A stretch of 64,000 nucleotides of DNA. Origin: Streptomyces chartreusis (GTDB lineage Bacteria; Actinomycetota; Actinomycetes; Streptomycetales; Streptomycetaceae). Shown here piece after piece: positions 17,321 to 28,160 of this stretch. The notes beneath the pieces were generated by a model that saw only the letters and a list, made by a program, of their open reading frames with translations, was not told the origin of the DNA and made no database searches. The DNA lies in NCBI RefSeq assembly GCF_008704715.1, contig NZ_CP023689.1, positions 558,001 to 622,000 of the forward strand. The letters run 5' to 3'. How positions within the stretch are numbered: the first letter of the stretch is position 1; every line of letters starts with the position of its first letter. Made by a program: the position numbers and the translations under genes.

Positions 17321-18295
17321 ATGACCGTCTTGATTCTGACGAGCGAAGAAGACGTGACGGCGGACATGGTGGTGGTGCATCTGAACGCGTCCGGCGTTCC
17401 GGTGTTCCGGCTCGATCCCGCCGACCTGACCGACGGGGTGTCCCTGTCGGGCGAGTTCGTGCACGGCGCGTTCCGCGGCCATCTCTGGGCCGCGGGGCGC
17501 CTGGTGAGCATCGCCGGGCTGCGCTCGGTCTGGCTGCGCAGGCCGGGAGCCGCTGCGCAGCGGGCGGCAAGCCCCTCGACCTGGTTGACGGAGGAGGCCG
17601 GGCAGGCGCTGTACGGCATGCTGCGCGGCAGTGAGGCCCGCTGGATGAACCATCCGGACGCGGCCCGCCGGGCCCGTCACAAACCCTGGCAACTACGGCT
17701 GGCCCAGCGGTGCGGACTGCCCGTCCCGGCGACCTTGATAACGACGTTCCCGCAGGCCGCCCGCGAGTTCGCCGCCCGCTACCCGGACCTCGTGGTCAAG
17801 CCGGTGTCGGGTGCGCATCCGCAGGACCCGCCCCGCGCCGTGCCGACCAGCAGAGTCGCCCCGGACACGGACTTCTCCGCCGTCGCGTTCGGACCGACCC
17901 TGCTGCAACGGCGCGTGGCCAAGCGGGCCGACATCCGTCTCACCGTGATAGGCGACCGGTTGCTGGCCGCGCGTAAGACGACCGGGACGGAGGCCGAGGT
18001 GGACGTCCGGTTCGCGGCGTCGGACGCGCCGTGGGAGGCCGTCGATGTCGCACCGCGCGTCGCCGAGGCGGTCCTCGCCTATATGGAGGGTGCCGAACTG
18101 TCCTACGGCGCCTTCGACTTCGTCGAGGACGCCGACGGGGTGTGGTGGTTCCTGGAGTGCAATCAGTCGGGCCAGTTCGGCTTCGTCGAGGTCGACACCG
18201 GCCAGCCGATCGCCCGCACCATCGCCGAGTGGCTGGCCCAGCCGGTGGCGGGGCCGGAGTCGCACGTCAACGGCGCGAGCGCGAGGGTCGTCTGA
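17321..18295 (+). CDS. tgmB: ATP-grasp ribosomal peptide maturase TgmB
   Basis: A 324-residue ATP-grasp ligase of the SAV_5884-like family that modifies the TgmA peptide. An N-terminal pre-ATP-grasp domain (TVLILTSEEDVTADMVVVHL, with FRLDPADL near 33) recognises the leader. The ATP-grasp fold follows, with YPDLVVKPVSGAH near 155, VGPTLLQRRV-like strand FGPTLLQRRVAKRADIRLTV near 195, and the metal-binding end VEDADGVWWFLECNQSGQFGF near 275. It uses ATP to activate an Asp/Glu side chain as acyl phosphate, which is then attacked by Thr/Ser or Lys to close a macrocycle. It is 16 bp behind tgmA. The peptide methyltransferase often found as a third gene is absent here. Confidence 0.93.
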   Translation: MTVLILTSEEDVTADMVVVHLNASGVPVFRLDPADLTDGVSLSGEFVHGAFRGHLWAAGRLVSIAGLRSVWLRRPGAAAQRAASPSTWLTEEAGQALYGMLRGSEARWMNHPDAARRARHKPWQLRLAQRCGLPVPATLITTFPQAAREFAARYPDLVVKPVSGAHPQDPPRAVPTSRVAPDTDFSAVAFGPTLLQRRVAKRADIRLTVIGDRLLAARKTTGTEAEVDVRFAASDAPWEAVDVAPRVAEAVLAYMEGAELSYGAFDFVEDADGVWWFLECNQSGQFGFVEVDTGQPIARTIAEWLAQPVAGPESHVNGASARVV

Positions 18296-18301
18296 TCCGG
18301 C

Positions 18302-18517
18302 TCAGCCGGCGTGCGGCCCGGGCGGCAGGGCGCTGCGCTGCCAGGTCGGGGCCGGGGGCGTCTGACGTACGGGAGCCGGCGCGTGACCGAGCGGCGGTCC
18401 CGGCTGCATCACGAACTGCAGGTCCCGGCTGACGCGTTCGGCCTCCCTGCGCACCTGGGTGGGGATGTCGCCGCGTTCCGCGATCAGCCGGTCGTAAATG
18501 GGGGAATCCTGAAACAC
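18302..18517 (-). CDS. Small conserved-looking protein convergent with tgmB
   Basis: A 71-residue ORF ending 6 bp from tgmB on the other strand. It starts with GTG (18517) and has a possible GAAAGG ribosome site about 10 nt upstream. The N-terminal half, MFQDSPIYDRLIAERGDIPT and QVRREAERVSRDLQFVMQP, looks like a real amphipathic helical domain; the rest is Pro/Ala-rich and unstructured. No membrane segment is present. Position beside tgmAB suggests a link to that locus, but I cannot assign a role. It may be an ordinary small cytoplasmic protein. Confidence 0.6.
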   Translation of the reverse strand: MFQDSPIYDRLIAERGDIPTQVRREAERVSRDLQFVMQPGPPLGHAPAPVRQTPPAPTWQRSALPPGPHAG

Positions 18518-18686
18518 CCGTCAACGCGCCTTTCATGTCGTGGCCCTTGTGTGCATATGGGCACGGCTGTCGAGTCTAGGCGCCGACGCACACTGAAGTG
18601 CGAATTCTGCCAGAGCGCTTCGCGGGCGACGAACGGGTGCTATGGCGGCCCCAGACACGTGGTCCGGGGCCGCCGACCTGCCCGGT

Positions 18687-19148
18687 TCAGGCGCCGGTCG
18701 TCGACCCGGGCCGGACGACCATGAGGATGGTGACGGTCGCCCACAGGAGGTTGAAGATGCCGGTGACCATGGCCAGTTGGACGGTGGCCGAGCGGTCGAC
18801 GGGCTTCTCGGCGTCCAGTTGCTCCAGTACCTCCTCCTGGCGGGGCAGGACGAACGCGATCAGCAGGCCGGCGGCCGCGGCGGTCAGGGCGATGGACGTG
18901 ATGAGCCAGCCACTGCCGAGGACGCCCATCGCGAGGGCGGTGGCGAGGCCGAGGACGGGGACCGACAGCCCGATGGTCGCGTAGACGCGGCAGATGCGGT
19001 GCAGGAGGCGGACGGTGCCCACCGCCACGGCGCCGTCCGTCGCCGGGACGCGGCGTGCGGCCGGCGGGAACATGCTGGCCGCGACGGTGACGGGGCCGAC
19101 GGCGACGATGGCGGCAAGGACGTGAAGGATGAGCAGGATCTTGGTCAT
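18687..19148 (-). CDS. Integral membrane protein, four helices
   Basis: A 153-residue membrane protein with helices at about 3-25 (ILLILHVLAAIVAVGPVTVAA), 50-70, 73-98 and 125-146. The first helix (LHVLAAIVAVGP) resembles DUF2269-type proteins, whose function is not known. I start at the ATG at 19148 (MTKILL); an in-frame codon at 19181 would add eleven charged residues with no ribosome site. It is divergent from the GlxA-type regulator gene, which might control it, though that is only positional. Confidence 0.78.
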   Translation of the reverse strand: MTKILLILHVLAAIVAVGPVTVAASMFPPAARRVPATDGAVAVGTVRLLHRICRVYATIGLSVPVLGLATALAMGVLGSGWLITSIALTAAAAGLLIAFVLPRQEEVLEQLDAEKPVDRSATVQLAMVTGIFNLLWATVTILMVVRPGSTTGA

Positions 19149-19349
19149 CGGGTGCTGTCGGTCTCCGTGTCGGCGTGGCATCAGGACCGCGGGCCCGGCT
19201 GGCGCGGGGCGGCGGCCCCGCCCACGTTAGAGATCTTCCCGCGCCTCGCACAGGGGCTGAAATGACAGGAACCAACGGGTTCCCGCCACCACCCGCATCC
19301 GGACCTGTGCTGTACATCACCGCCTCCACCTGGGCTTCTGGGCATGGCG

Positions 19350-19372
19350 GGATTCTGTCTAGGGTGGCAGTC
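19350..19372 (+). promoter_or_regulatory. Possible leaderless promoter of the GlxA-type regulator
   Basis: TAGGGT (19360-19365) is followed by 7 nt and then the ATG, so transcription would begin at or next to the start codon. No ribosome site is present before the ATG. A TTCTGG hexamer 18 bp upstream of TAGGGT is a weak -35. Confidence 0.35.
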
Positions 19373-20371
19373 ATGCACACCGTGGCGATCCTGGTTCTCG
19401 ACAACGTGGTGCCGTTCGACATGGCGACGCCGTTCCAGATGTTCGGCTGGACCCGGCTACCGGACGGCCGCCGCCCCTACCGGGTCCGGCTGTGCGCCGA
19501 GTCGCCCGAGGTGCGCACCGAGGGCTTCGCCCTGCGCATCGACCGGGGGCTCGACGGGCTGGCGGACGCGGACACGATCATCGTGCCGGGCTGCGACGAG
19601 ACCGGGCCGCCCTCCGCCGACGTGATGGCGGCCCTGCGCCGGGCCGCCGAGTCCGGCACCCGGATCGCGTCCGTGTGCGTGGGCGCCTTCGTCCTCGCCG
19701 AGGCCGGACTGCTGGACGGGCTGCGCGCCACCACCCACTGGATGGCGACAGGCGAGCTGGCTCGGCGTTTCCCCGACGTGCAGGTGGAGCCGGACGTCCT
19801 GTACGTCGACAACGGACGGATCCTCACCTCCGCCGGGGCCGCCGCGGGGCTGGACATGTGCCTGCACATGATCAGGCGGGACCTCGGTTCGGCGGTGGCC
19901 GCGCACACCGCTCGCATGTCCGTCGTACCCCTCGAACGCGAGGGCGGGCAGGCGCAGTTCATCGTGCACGAGCACCCGCCCGTGCCGCGCGGCTCGGCGC
20001 TCGAACCGATGCTGGAGTGGATCGAGGACAACCTCGCCGGGGAGATCACCCTCGGGGCGATGGCCGAGCGCTCGGGGATGAGCGAGCGCACCTTCAGCCG
20101 CCGGTTCCGCGAGCAAACGGGCACCACTCCGTTGCAGTGGCTGCTGCGGGCACGGGTGCGCCGGGCGCAGTATCTGCTGGAGAACAGCGACCATCCGGTC
20201 GAGCGGATCGCCCGCCAGGCGGGGTTCGGATCGCCGACGGCGTTCCGCGAGCGCTTCCGCCGCGTGGTGGGCACGACACCGCACTCCTACCGGTCCGCGT
20301 TCCAGGGGAAGGCCGCGGCGATCGCCCCGCCGAATCCGGCGGACCACGCCCGTTCCGTCACGGTGGGATAA
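19373..20371 (+). CDS. GlxA-family transcriptional regulator (DJ-1/PfpI plus AraC HTH)
   Basis: A 332-residue regulator. The N-terminal DJ-1/PfpI-like domain (about 1-190) starts MHTVAILVLDNVVPFDMATPFQMF and has the nucleophile-elbow-like SVCVGAFVLAEAGLLDG with Cys near 105 and ATTHW after it. The C-terminal AraC-type DNA-binding domain (about 215-315) has two helix-turn-helix motifs: ITLGAMAERSGMSERTFSRRF and PVERIARQAGFGSPTAFRERFRRVVGTTPHSYR. GlxA-type proteins control many Streptomyces genes, including secondary-metabolism and sugar genes. It could regulate the divergent membrane gene or, less certainly, the biosynthetic operon 0.5 kb downstream. Confidence 0.92.
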   Translation: MHTVAILVLDNVVPFDMATPFQMFGWTRLPDGRRPYRVRLCAESPEVRTEGFALRIDRGLDGLADADTIIVPGCDETGPPSADVMAALRRAAESGTRIASVCVGAFVLAEAGLLDGLRATTHWMATGELARRFPDVQVEPDVLYVDNGRILTSAGAAAGLDMCLHMIRRDLGSAVAAHTARMSVVPLEREGGQAQFIVHEHPPVPRGSALEPMLEWIEDNLAGEITLGAMAERSGMSERTFSRRFREQTGTTPLQWLLRARVRRAQYLLENSDHPVERIARQAGFGSPTAFRERFRRVVGTTPHSYRSAFQGKAAAIAPPNPADHARSVTVG

Positions 20372-20444
20372 TTCACCCGAATCCACGAGGGCTGTGAGCA
20401 GTTGGACAGGGTGATTCAATCCGCCCCAAGGACGGTGTACGCCC

Positions 20445-20795
20445 ATGAACTGCTCCAGCCGCCTGCTGTGTCTCCTCTACGTCGCCACGAGCGGGGGGCT
20501 CGCCTGGACCTCCATCCTGGAAGTGAGGTACGGCCCGATGTGGGCCGCGTGTCTGTTCGCGGCCGCCAGTCTCGTGCCCGTCATCGCCGTCGTGCGGGAG
20601 ACGGTGATCGGTGAACAGCGACGGATCCTGCTGGATCTGATCGCGCGGGCCTCGCGCGGCGGCGGGGATGCCGCGGAGGCGATCGTCCGGGCGGAGCTCG
20701 ACTCGGCGTGCTGCGAGCGCTGGTGGACCAGCCTCGGCACCGAGCACGAGATGACGTGCCGGCACTGGATGCCGCACAGCAGCAGCGCGGCGTGA
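20445..20795 (+). CDS. Small membrane-anchored protein of unknown function
   Basis: A 116-residue protein with a hydrophobic N-terminal half (two likely helices at about 4-22 and 30-50, containing YGPMWAACLFAAASLVPVIAV) and a cytoplasmic helical C-terminal half with several cysteines (ELDSACCERWW, EMTCRHW). I do not recognise a family. It converges on the NRPS gene; a long hairpin between them should stop transcription from both sides. It starts 73 bp after the GlxA-type gene and may be co-transcribed with it. Confidence 0.65.
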   Translation: MNCSSRLLCLLYVATSGGLAWTSILEVRYGPMWAACLFAAASLVPVIAVVRETVIGEQRRILLDLIARASRGGGDAAEAIVRAELDSACCERWWTSLGTEHEMTCRHWMPHSSSAA

Positions 20796-20796
20796 A

Positions 20797-20860
20797 CGTC
20801 CGCGACGCCGTCCCGTGCGGCGCGCCGGCATCGGCGTCCGGAGGGACGGCGTCGCGGACG
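20797..20860. terminator. Bidirectional terminator hairpin at end of NRPS operon
   Basis: An 18-bp perfect stem, CGTCCGCGACGCCGTCCC (20797-20814) with GGGACGGCGTCGCGGACG (20843-20860). The 28-nt apical region can itself pair (CGCCG with CGGCG). It lies exactly between two convergent genes. Confidence 0.85.
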
Positions 20861-20864
20861 GACG

Positions 20865-23800
20865 TCAGCTCCGCAGTGCCCGGTCGACCTCCTCGCGGAG
20901 CAGGGCGACGTAGTCGCGGGCCCAGCCCTCGATCGTGGCGTGGTCCCACAGGTCTGACGAGTATTCGACGAAGCCCCGCAGTTCGGCCCCGGCCGGGACC
21001 AGCCCGAAGGTGAGCTCGGTCCGGGCGGCGGCGGGCGCCAGGTCCTCGATGGCCGTGGTCAGTCCGGGCAGTTCGACCTCCGCCTCCAGTGAACTCTGGT
21101 ACGCGAAGCCGACGTCCAGCTTGTCCGGTACGTCGACGCCGTGCCGGTCCCGCATCGCCGGGGCGATCCGGCGCACCGGCATCGCACGGTCCATGCACTC
21201 CACCGCCGTCCGGGCGACCTGGTCCGTCAGGGCGGCGAAGGAGTCGGCGGCGCCGTCGCGCACCGGCAGCGCGAAGCCGGTGATCGTGCAGGCCAGCATG
21301 GACTCGAACTCGCGTCGCTCCCGGTTGGCGTAGGACACGTTGAACACTACGTCGGACTGATGGGCCTTCCGCGCGAGCATCCGGCCGAGGGCCGCCGCCG
21401 TGACCACGAAGGGCGTCGTCCCGCGCTGTCTCGCAAGGCTGTCGATGCCGGAGCGCACCTCGGCGGGCACGGTGAACACGACTGCGCCACCGCGTCCGCT
21501 CGCCTTCTCCGGCCGGGGCCGGTCCAGCGGCAGGTCGACGACGAACGGGACCCCGTCGAGTTCGCGCAGCCAGAAGTCCAGCTTCGGCCCGTCGTCGGTG
21601 GCGTCGGCCTGCTCCCGCTGCCAGTGGGCGTAGTCCACGGGCTGGCACCCCGCGGGCGGGAGGCCGCCGGGTTCGCCCTTCGCGGCGGTCCCGTACAGCG
21701 CGGCCAGCTCCTTCAGCAGGAGGCTGACGGACCAGCCGTCGCAGGCGGAGTGGTGCAGGACGAGGAGCAGAACCCAGGTGCTTGCGCCGGTCCGCAGGAC
21801 ACGCGCCGAGATCGGGGGGCCGTCGGTGGGATCCAGTGGTGTCTCGGCGGCCTCGGCACTGGCCCGCTCCACGGCGGCCTGCCGTTCCTCCGTCCGCCGC
21901 GCGGTGAGGTCCTCGACCGGCAGCTCGACCGGGCCGGCCCGCAGTACCTGCTGCTCCCAGCCGTCCCCGCTGCGGGCCAGTCGGGTCCGCAGTCCCTCGT
22001 GCCGCTCGACCAGCCGGGTCAGGGCGGTCCTCAGTGCCTGCACGTCCAACTCGCCGGACAGGGTGATCCGCAGGGCGACGTTGAAGACCTGGGGCAGGAG
22101 GTGGTCGGCGTGGACGGTGGCGAAGCGGGACTGCTGCGCGGTCGCCGGTGCACGCCGTTCCACAGCGCCGCCCTCCGCTGTCCGACTCGGCGCGGCCGGG
22201 CTCTCCTCCCCCGCTCCTCCGGCCAGTCGGGCCGTCATGGCTCGCGGTGTCGGGTCCTGGTAGAAGCTCAGCATCGGGTACTCGGTGCCGAACTCCTCGC
22301 GGACCCGGTTGACCAACCGCATCGCGGTGATCGAGTGGCCGCCCAGGTCGAAGAACGAGACGTCGTCCGCGATGCCGTCGGCATCGATGCCGAACTCGTC
22401 CGCCCACAGCTCCCGTACCCGCCGCTCGACGCCGGTTCCGCGGGCTACGGCCGGTCCCGAGTCGCCGGCCCTGCGTCCGGGTGCCGTGGAGACCAGGTCG
22501 GGGGCCGGCAGCGCGGACCGGTCCAGCTTGCCGTTGCCCGAGACGGGCAGGGCGGGCAGGACCCGCCAGGCGCGCGGCACGAGGTACTCCGGCAACCGGG
22601 CCGCCAACTCCGCGGTCAGCAGGTCGGCCTGGGCCTGCCGGTCGTCGGCCGTGACGCCGATCGGCTCGGCCGGGACGGCATAGGCGGCGAGGTACGCCTC
22701 GCCCCGGTCGTTGCGCCGGGCCAGCACGGCCGCCTCACGCACGCCGTCGAGGGCGTTGAGCACGTGCGAGACCTCTTCCGGCTCGACCCGGAAGCCCCGG
22801 ACCTTGACCTGGTCGTCGGCCCGGCCGCAGAACTCCAGTTTCCCCTCGCGGGTCCAGCGCACCAGATCGCCGGTGCGGTACCGGCGGGCGTCCGGGCCGG
22901 CGTCCGGGTCCGGCAGGAACCGCTCCGCGCCGAGTTCCGGGCGGTGCAGATAGCCGAGGGCCACGCCAGGTCCGCCGACGTACAACTCCCCGACCGTGCC
23001 CACCGGAACGGGATCTCCCGATTCGTCCAGCGCGCTCAGTCGTACGTTGTCGACGGGGCGGCCGATCGGGATCCGGGCGGTGGAGTCGTGCGGGGCGACG
23101 GTCTCCATGGTGCACAGGACGGTGATCTCGGTGGGGCCGTACACGTTCATCGTCTCGTAGGGTGCCTCGGGGCGCGGCCGGGTGCGCAGTACGTCTCCGC
23201 CCAGCAGCAGATGGCGCAGCGGCGGCTGGTCGCGCGGGGGCAGCCTCAGCACCTGTTCGCCGAGGGCGGTGGGCAGGATGGAGAAGGTGACGCCCTGCTC
23301 GCCGTACCAGCGGGCGAGCGCCAACGGGTCCCTGCGGACCTCCTCGTCGGCGATCGTGACCGACGCTCCCGCGGTCAGCGCGGGCCAGATCTCCAGGAGC
23401 GAGGCGTCGAAGCTCTGACTGCACACGACGGCGCTCCGGTCGGCCAGGGTGAAGGCGAAGCGTACACGCTGCCACTCGCACAGGTCGACGACGGCCCGAT
23501 GGGGCACCACGACACCCTTGGGTGTGCCGGTGCTGCCCGACGTGTAGAGCACGCAGCAGGCTTCGTGGCCCGCGCCGAGCGCACGTGGTGCAGGAGGCGC
23601 GGTCGCGTCGGGCGGTACGACTGTGACACCCAGGGGTAGTTCGAGGCCGTCGGCGCCTTCCCGCGTCGACACCACGACTCGGGCCCCGCACTCGGCGACG
23701 ACCTGCTCGGCACGCGCCCGCCCGAGGGACGGATCGAGCGGAACGTAGGAGCAGCCGGCCTTGAGCACGGCCAGCATGGCGACGACGAGGTCGTCGGAGC

Positions 23801-26800
23801 GGGGCAGCCACAGGGCGACTTCGGCACCGCCCTCGGGGTGCCGCTCCCGCAGGGCGTTCGCCAGCTGCGCCGCCCTGTCGTCGAGTTGACGGTAGGTGAG
23901 TCGTGTGTCGCCGCTGATCACAGCGGTGCTGCCGGGCAGCTCGGCCGCCCGCCGGGCGACCATGTCATGGACGGTGGTGTCCGGGACCGGACGGGACGGG
24001 CCGCGCTGCCAGGCGAGCGGCACGGGATCGCCGTCGGCGGCGGGAGGCGTGAGCTGGGACAGCGGCAGCCCGGGTGTCTCGACGGCAGCGGTGAGCAGAT
24101 CTCGGAAGGTGGAGAAGAACCCGTCGACGGTCCGCGGGTCGAACAGGTCGGTGTTGTACTCGAGATGGCAGCGAATGCCCTGCGGCTGGTCGGTGAAGTA
24201 CACGGTCAGGTCCGTCAGGGACTTGTCCGGCCCGGCGTCCAGAGGGGTGGCCTCGATGCCGGGCAGCTCGAAGCGGAACGGCTCGGCACGCTGGAACTCG
24301 GCGAACGCCTGGAACACCGGCGTCCGGTCCACCGCCCTGGGCGGCGCGAGTTCACGGACCACCCTCTCGAAGGGCACGCGGGCGTGGTCGTACGCGTCGA
24401 GCGCGACCGTGCGCACGCGGTCGAGCAGTGTGCCGAACGCGGGGTCTCCGGTCAGGTCCAGGCGCAGCGCGAGGGTGTTCACGAAGAAACCGAGCAGGTC
24501 CTGGGCCCGCTCCGGCCGGTCCGAGATCGGGGTGCCGACGACGAGGTCCGTCTGCCCGGTGACCCGGTGCAGCATCGCCGCGTACCCGGCGAGCAGGGTC
24601 ATGAACAGGGTGCTGCGCCGGGTGCGGCTCAACTCGCGCAGCCGTCGGGAGAGTTCGGGGTCGAGGGTGTGGAAGACGGCACGGCCGTTGGACGTCATCG
24701 TCGCCGGGCGCGGCCGGTCGGCGGGCAGCGCGAGGACGGGCAGCTCTCCGCCTAGGGTGCGTCGCCAGTAGGCCAGGTCCCCGTCCGCCTCGAGGCCGTG
24801 CACGGACGTGGCCAGTTCCCTCGCGTGGTCGGCGTACGTCCAGGTCAGGGCTGGGAGGTCGGCGGCTGATCCGTCCCGCTCTGCTCGGTAGAGGGCCGAG
24901 AGGTCGCGGGCGAGGACGGTGCCGGAGGCGGCGTCGACCACGATGTGGTGCAGGGACAGCACGAGGACGTGCTCCGCGTCGGCGAGCCTGACGAGCCGGG
25001 TGACGAACAGCGGACCGTCGGCCAGGTCGAAACGGCGTGCGCTCTCGGCGGCCAGGGCGTCCTGGAGCACGGTTCCCGCGCTGCCGGTGCCGTCCAGGAC
25101 CTCGAAGTCCGGGTCGGCGGACGGCCGCACGACCTGGCGCGGCTCGCCGCCGATCTCCCGGAAGACGGTGCGCAGACCCTCGTGGCGGGCGACGAGTCCG
25201 CGCAGTGCGGCGCGCAGGGCGGGTACGTCGAGCGGGCCGTCGAGGCGGATGGCCTTGATCTCGTTGTAAGCGGTACGGCCCGGGAGCAGGCGCTCCAGGA
25301 ACCAGATCCGTTCCTGTCCGGGCGACAAGGGAGCGTCGGCGGGGGCGGCGTTCACGGGGGCGACTTCGGCGGAGGCTGCGTTCACGGGTGCCGGGAGGGT
25401 CTCGGCCCGTCGGCTGTCGTGGCGGCGGCGCAGGGCGTCCAGCCGCGGCAGGCCCTCGCGGAGCGCGTCCTGCGCGACACCGAAGTCGACGAGGGCGACG
25501 ATCTCGTCGGCGCCCGCCGAGGTGACCGCGTCCACCACCGGCCGGACGCTGTCCACCGTGCCGATCAGGGCGCGCTGGTCGCAGTAGCGGCCGTAGGCGC
25601 GGCGGAACACCGCGTCCAGGTCGTCCTCGCTCAGCTCGGCAAGGTCGATGTTGTGTCCGAGGCTGTTGGTGACGCCGCTGAAGACCGACAGCGAGGCACG
25701 CATGTAGCGGGACAGCGGCTCGAACGCCTCGGTGCGCGCGATGTCGTGGTCGTCCGCGAGGTAGGTGTGCAGCAGAACGGCCACGCGCCCGGCGTCCGGG
25801 TCCAGGCCGTGCCGGGCCCGGGTGCGGCGGTACAGGGCGATGTTCTCGCGCAGCTGCTCCACGCTCTGGGTCATCAGGTTGGTGACGATGCCGAGATCGT
25901 GGCGGGCGGCGAGTTCGTACGAGGCGGGGTTGCCGACCACCGCCGTGTACATGGGCGGGGCGTCCTGCACCGGTCGCGGGAAGAGCCGTACGTCGGCCTC
26001 GCCGTCCCCGCTCGCGCGGCGCAGTGCGTCGCCGCGCCAGAACTTCCTTACCTCTTGGAGCTGTTCGTACATCAGCTCCTTGTGCCGGCCGAAGCGGTCG
26101 GGGAAGAAGACGAAGTCGTTGGCGCTCCAGCCGCTCGCGACGCCGATGCCGACGCGCCCGCCGGAGAGGTTGTCGACCATCGACCACTCCTCGGCGACCC
26201 GGATGGGGTCGTGGAGCGGCAGGACGACGGAGCCCGCGTTGAGCCGGATGCGTTCGGTCTCCCGGGACAGCGCGGCGGCGAGCACGGCCGGGTTGGGGAA
26301 GAGTCCGCCGAAGGAGTGGAAGTGGCGCTCGGGCATCCACAGCGCGTGAAACCCATGGCGGTCGGCGAACCGGGCCACGTCCATGAGGAGTTCGTACTGG
26401 CCGTCCCGGGGTGTGGCGGTGTCCTGCGGGTAGTCGCCGAAGAAGTAGACGCTGAAGTCGGGGGTGCGCGGCGCTTGTTCGGCCGCGTTGACGGCCGCCG
26501 CGTTCCAGGCCATGGAGGCCACCGGGGCGGGTGTCGATGCGGCAGCCGGTGCCGCCGGTGCCGGAACCGGTCTCGGTGGAGCTGACATCGGTGGCGCTGT
26601 CTTCGGTGCCATGAGCCCGCCGCCCGGGAAGAAGCCCGCCGAGCGCAGCTCGCGCAGCGAATCGCGTACGGCGTCCGCCACGAACTCGATGTCGCCGTCC
26701 GAGTGGGCGGTGGACAGGAAGAAGTTGCGCCACTCCCAGACGTGCACGCCGCGCAGCATCAGGTGGTGGTAGAGGAGTTCCAGGTCGGCCCGGTGCTCGA

Positions 26801-28160
26801 AGCGGAACTGGGAGCCGAAGTGCGTCATGCGCAGCGGGTACTCCTCGGCCTCGAAGAAGCCGTTGAGCGTGGCGGCGAGTTCCGCGGTGCGGGCGGTGAG
26901 CCGTTGCTGGAGGCCGGGGCTGTGCTCCTTGAGGTGGGTGAGCACGGCGCGCGCGGCGACCATGGAGACCGGGTGCTGGATGTACGTACCGCCGAAGAAG
27001 GTGGTGTCGGCGGGCGGATAGCTGTCGTCACCGTACGACCAGTGGCCGCCGTCGACGCCGTCCATGATGTCGGCGCGGCCGGCGATGGCCCCGATGGGGA
27101 AGCCGCCGCCGAGGAGCTTGCCGTAGGTGGCGAGGTCCGGGGTGACGCCGTACAGCTCCTGTGCGCCGCGCAGGGCGGGGCGGAAGCCGGTCAGCATCTC
27201 GTCGAAGAGCAGGACGATGCCGTGGCGGCTTGTCAGCTCCCGCAGTTTGCGGACGAACTCCACGGGCTGGAGCGCCGGATGTCTGCTCTGCACCGGCTCC
27301 ACGACGACCGCGGCGATCTCGCCGGCGTGCCGTTCGATGGCCTCCAGCGCGCTGTCGCTGCCGTAGTCGAGGACCAGCAGGTCGGCGACGGCGGACTGCG
27401 GGATGCCCCGGGATACGGGCACGGTGACCGGGTCGGTGCCGGTGCCGGCCGCGGAGGCCCGGCCGAGGACGTTGTCGGCGTGCCCGTGGTACGCGCCCAG
27501 GAAGGTGACGATCTTGTCGCGGCCGGTCGCTGCGCGGGCCAGGCGGATGGCGGCCGAGTTGGCTTCCGTACCGGAGTTGGCGAAGGCGACCCGCTCGAGG
27601 CCGGTGAGTTCGGCGAGGAGTTCGGCCGCCTCGCCGGTCTCGACGTTGCGCGGGCCGAGCTGGATGCCGCGGGACAGGTGCTCGCGCACGGCCTCCGTCA
27701 CGAACTCCGGTTCATGGCCGAAGAGGAGGACGCCGAAGCCCATGGTGATGTCGACGTACTCGTTGCCGTCGACGTCCTCCAGCCGTGCCCCGCTCGCCCG
27801 GCGGCCCGCGATGGGGTACAGCATCTCCTTGGTGCCGCTGCGGAAGCCGACCACCGCGCGGCTGTCGGCCAGGACCCGCCGGTAGCGCTGGGCGATCCCC
27901 TTGGAGGTCGGGGTCCTCGCGGTGTAGCGGCGCACGAGGTCGGCCAGGTGCTCCTGCTGGGTCTGCGGGGAGGCGTCCCGCACCATGCCGGAGCCTCTCT
28001 CGACCGTGACCCGGGGGCCGTGCACGCGCGGCGGCTCCGGGGCCTGCTGCTCCGGCGCCGGAACGTCGCCGCCCATCTGCTCGGCGATGCGCTGCGAGAG
28101 TTCGGTCATCGCCGCGAGGTCGCGGTCGAGCGCGGCGGATATGCCGTTCAGCCCGGTCAC
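20865..28160 (-). CDS. Hybrid NRPS: aminotransferase-monooxygenase-C-A-PCP-C
   Basis: A 2431-residue megasynthase. An N-terminal helix (about 1-30) probably docks to the preceding PKS. The PLP aminotransferase of the GSA-AT type spans about 90-510, with catalytic Lys in [16 protein letters not shown] near 347. A MupA/Atu3671-like FMN-dependent luciferase-type monooxygenase spans about 565-895 ([32 protein letters not shown]). C1 spans about 935-1370 (HHIVVDA near 1072). The adenylation domain spans about 1390-1890 ([37 protein letters not shown]). The PCP has LGGHSITAM near 1938, and C2 spans about 2005-2425 (HHSACDG near 2138). My reading of the specificity pocket, D-A-L-I-L-G-V-V, suggests an aliphatic residue. 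There is no thioesterase. It should aminate and hydroxylate the PKS-bound beta-ketoacyl chain and couple it to an amino acid. ATGA overlap with the PKS. Confidence 0.95.
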   Translation of the reverse strand: MTGLNGISAALDRDLAAMTELSQRIAEQMGGDVPAPEQQAPEPPRVHGPRVTVERGSGMVRDASPQTQQEHLADLVRRYTARTPTSKGIAQRYRRVLADSRAVVGFRSGTKEMLYPIAGRRASGARLEDVDGNEYVDITMGFGVLLFGHEPEFVTEAVREHLSRGIQLGPRNVETGEAAELLAELTGLERVAFANSGTEANSAAIRLARAATGRDKIVTFLGAYHGHADNVLGRASAAGTGTDPVTVPVSRGIPQSAVADLLVLDYGSDSALEAIERHAGEIAAVVVEPVQSRHPALQPVEFVRKLRELTSRHGIVLLFDEMLTGFRPALRGAQELYGVTPDLATYGKLLGGGFPIGAIAGRADIMDGVDGGHWSYGDDSYPPADTTFFGGTYIQHPVSMVAARAVLTHLKEHSPGLQQRLTARTAELAATLNGFFEAEEYPLRMTHFGSQFRFEHRADLELLYHHLMLRGVHVWEWRNFFLSTAHSDGDIEFVADAVRDSLRELRSAGFFPGGGLMAPKTAPPMSAPPRPVPAPAAPAAASTPAPVASMAWNAAAVNAAEQAPRTPDFSVYFFGDYPQDTATPRDGQYELLMDVARFADRHGFHALWMPERHFHSFGGLFPNPAVLAAALSRETERIRLNAGSVVLPLHDPIRVAEEWSMVDNLSGGRVGIGVASGWSANDFVFFPDRFGRHKELMYEQLQEVRKFWRGDALRRASGDGEADVRLFPRPVQDAPPMYTAVVGNPASYELAARHDLGIVTNLMTQSVEQLRENIALYRRTRARHGLDPDAGRVAVLLHTYLADDHDIARTEAFEPLSRYMRASLSVFSGVTNSLGHNIDLAELSEDDLDAVFRRAYGRYCDQRALIGTVDSVRPVVDAVTSAGADEIVALVDFGVAQDALREGLPRLDALRRRHDSRRAETLPAPVNAASAEVAPVNAAPADAPLSPGQERIWFLERLLPGRTAYNEIKAIRLDGPLDVPALRAALRGLVARHEGLRTVFREIGGEPRQVVRPSADPDFEVLDGTGSAGTVLQDALAAESARRFDLADGPLFVTRLVRLADAEHVLVLSLHHIVVDAASGTVLARDLSALYRAERDGSAADLPALTWTYADHARELATSVHGLEADGDLAYWRRTLGGELPVLALPADRPRPATMTSNGRAVFHTLDPELSRRLRELSRTRRSTLFMTLLAGYAAMLHRVTGQTDLVVGTPISDRPERAQDLLGFFVNTLALRLDLTGDPAFGTLLDRVRTVALDAYDHARVPFERVVRELAPPRAVDRTPVFQAFAEFQRAEPFRFELPGIEATPLDAGPDKSLTDLTVYFTDQPQGIRCHLEYNTDLFDPRTVDGFFSTFRDLLTAAVETPGLPLSQLTPPAADGDPVPLAWQRGPSRPVPDTTVHDMVARRAAELPGSTAVISGDTRLTYRQLDDRAAQLANALRERHPEGGAEVALWLPRSDDLVVAMLAVLKAGCSYVPLDPSLGRARAEQVVAECGARVVVSTREGADGLELPLGVTVVPPDATAPPAPRALGAGHEACCVLYTSGSTGTPKGVVVPHRAVVDLCEWQRVRFAFTLADRSAVVCSQSFDASLLEIWPALTAGASVTIADEEVRRDPLALARWYGEQGVTFSILPTALGEQVLRLPPRDQPPLRHLLLGGDVLRTRPRPEAPYETMNVYGPTEITVLCTMETVAPHDSTARIPIGRPVDNVRLSALDESGDPVPVGTVGELYVGGPGVALGYLHRPELGAERFLPDPDAGPDARRYRTGDLVRWTREGKLEFCGRADDQVKVRGFRVEPEEVSHVLNALDGVREAAVLARRNDRGEAYLAAYAVPAEPIGVTADDRQAQADLLTAELAARLPEYLVPRAWRVLPALPVSGNGKLDRSALPAPDLVSTAPGRRAGDSGPAVARGTGVERRVRELWADEFGIDADGIADDVSFFDLGGHSITAMRLVNRVREEFGTEYPMLSFYQDPTPRAMTARLAGGAGEESPAAPSRTAEGGAVERRAPATAQQSRFATVHADHLLPQVFNVALRITLSGELDVQALRTALTRLVERHEGLRTRLARSGDGWEQQVLRAGPVELPVEDLTARRTEERQAAVERASAEAAETPLDPTDGPPISARVLRTGASTWVLLLVLHHSACDGWSVSLLLKELAALYGTAAKGEPGGLPPAGCQPVDYAHWQREQADATDDGPKLDFWLRELDGVPFVVDLPLDRPRPEKASGRGGAVVFTVPAEVRSGIDSLARQRGTTPFVVTAAALGRMLARKAHQSDVVFNVSYANRERREFESMLACTITGFALPVRDGAADSFAALTDQVARTAVECMDRAMPVRRIAPAMRDRHGVDVPDKLDVGFAYQSSLEAEVELPGLTTAIEDLAPAAARTELTFGLVPAGAELRGFVEYSSDLWDHATIEGWARDYVALLREEVDRALRS

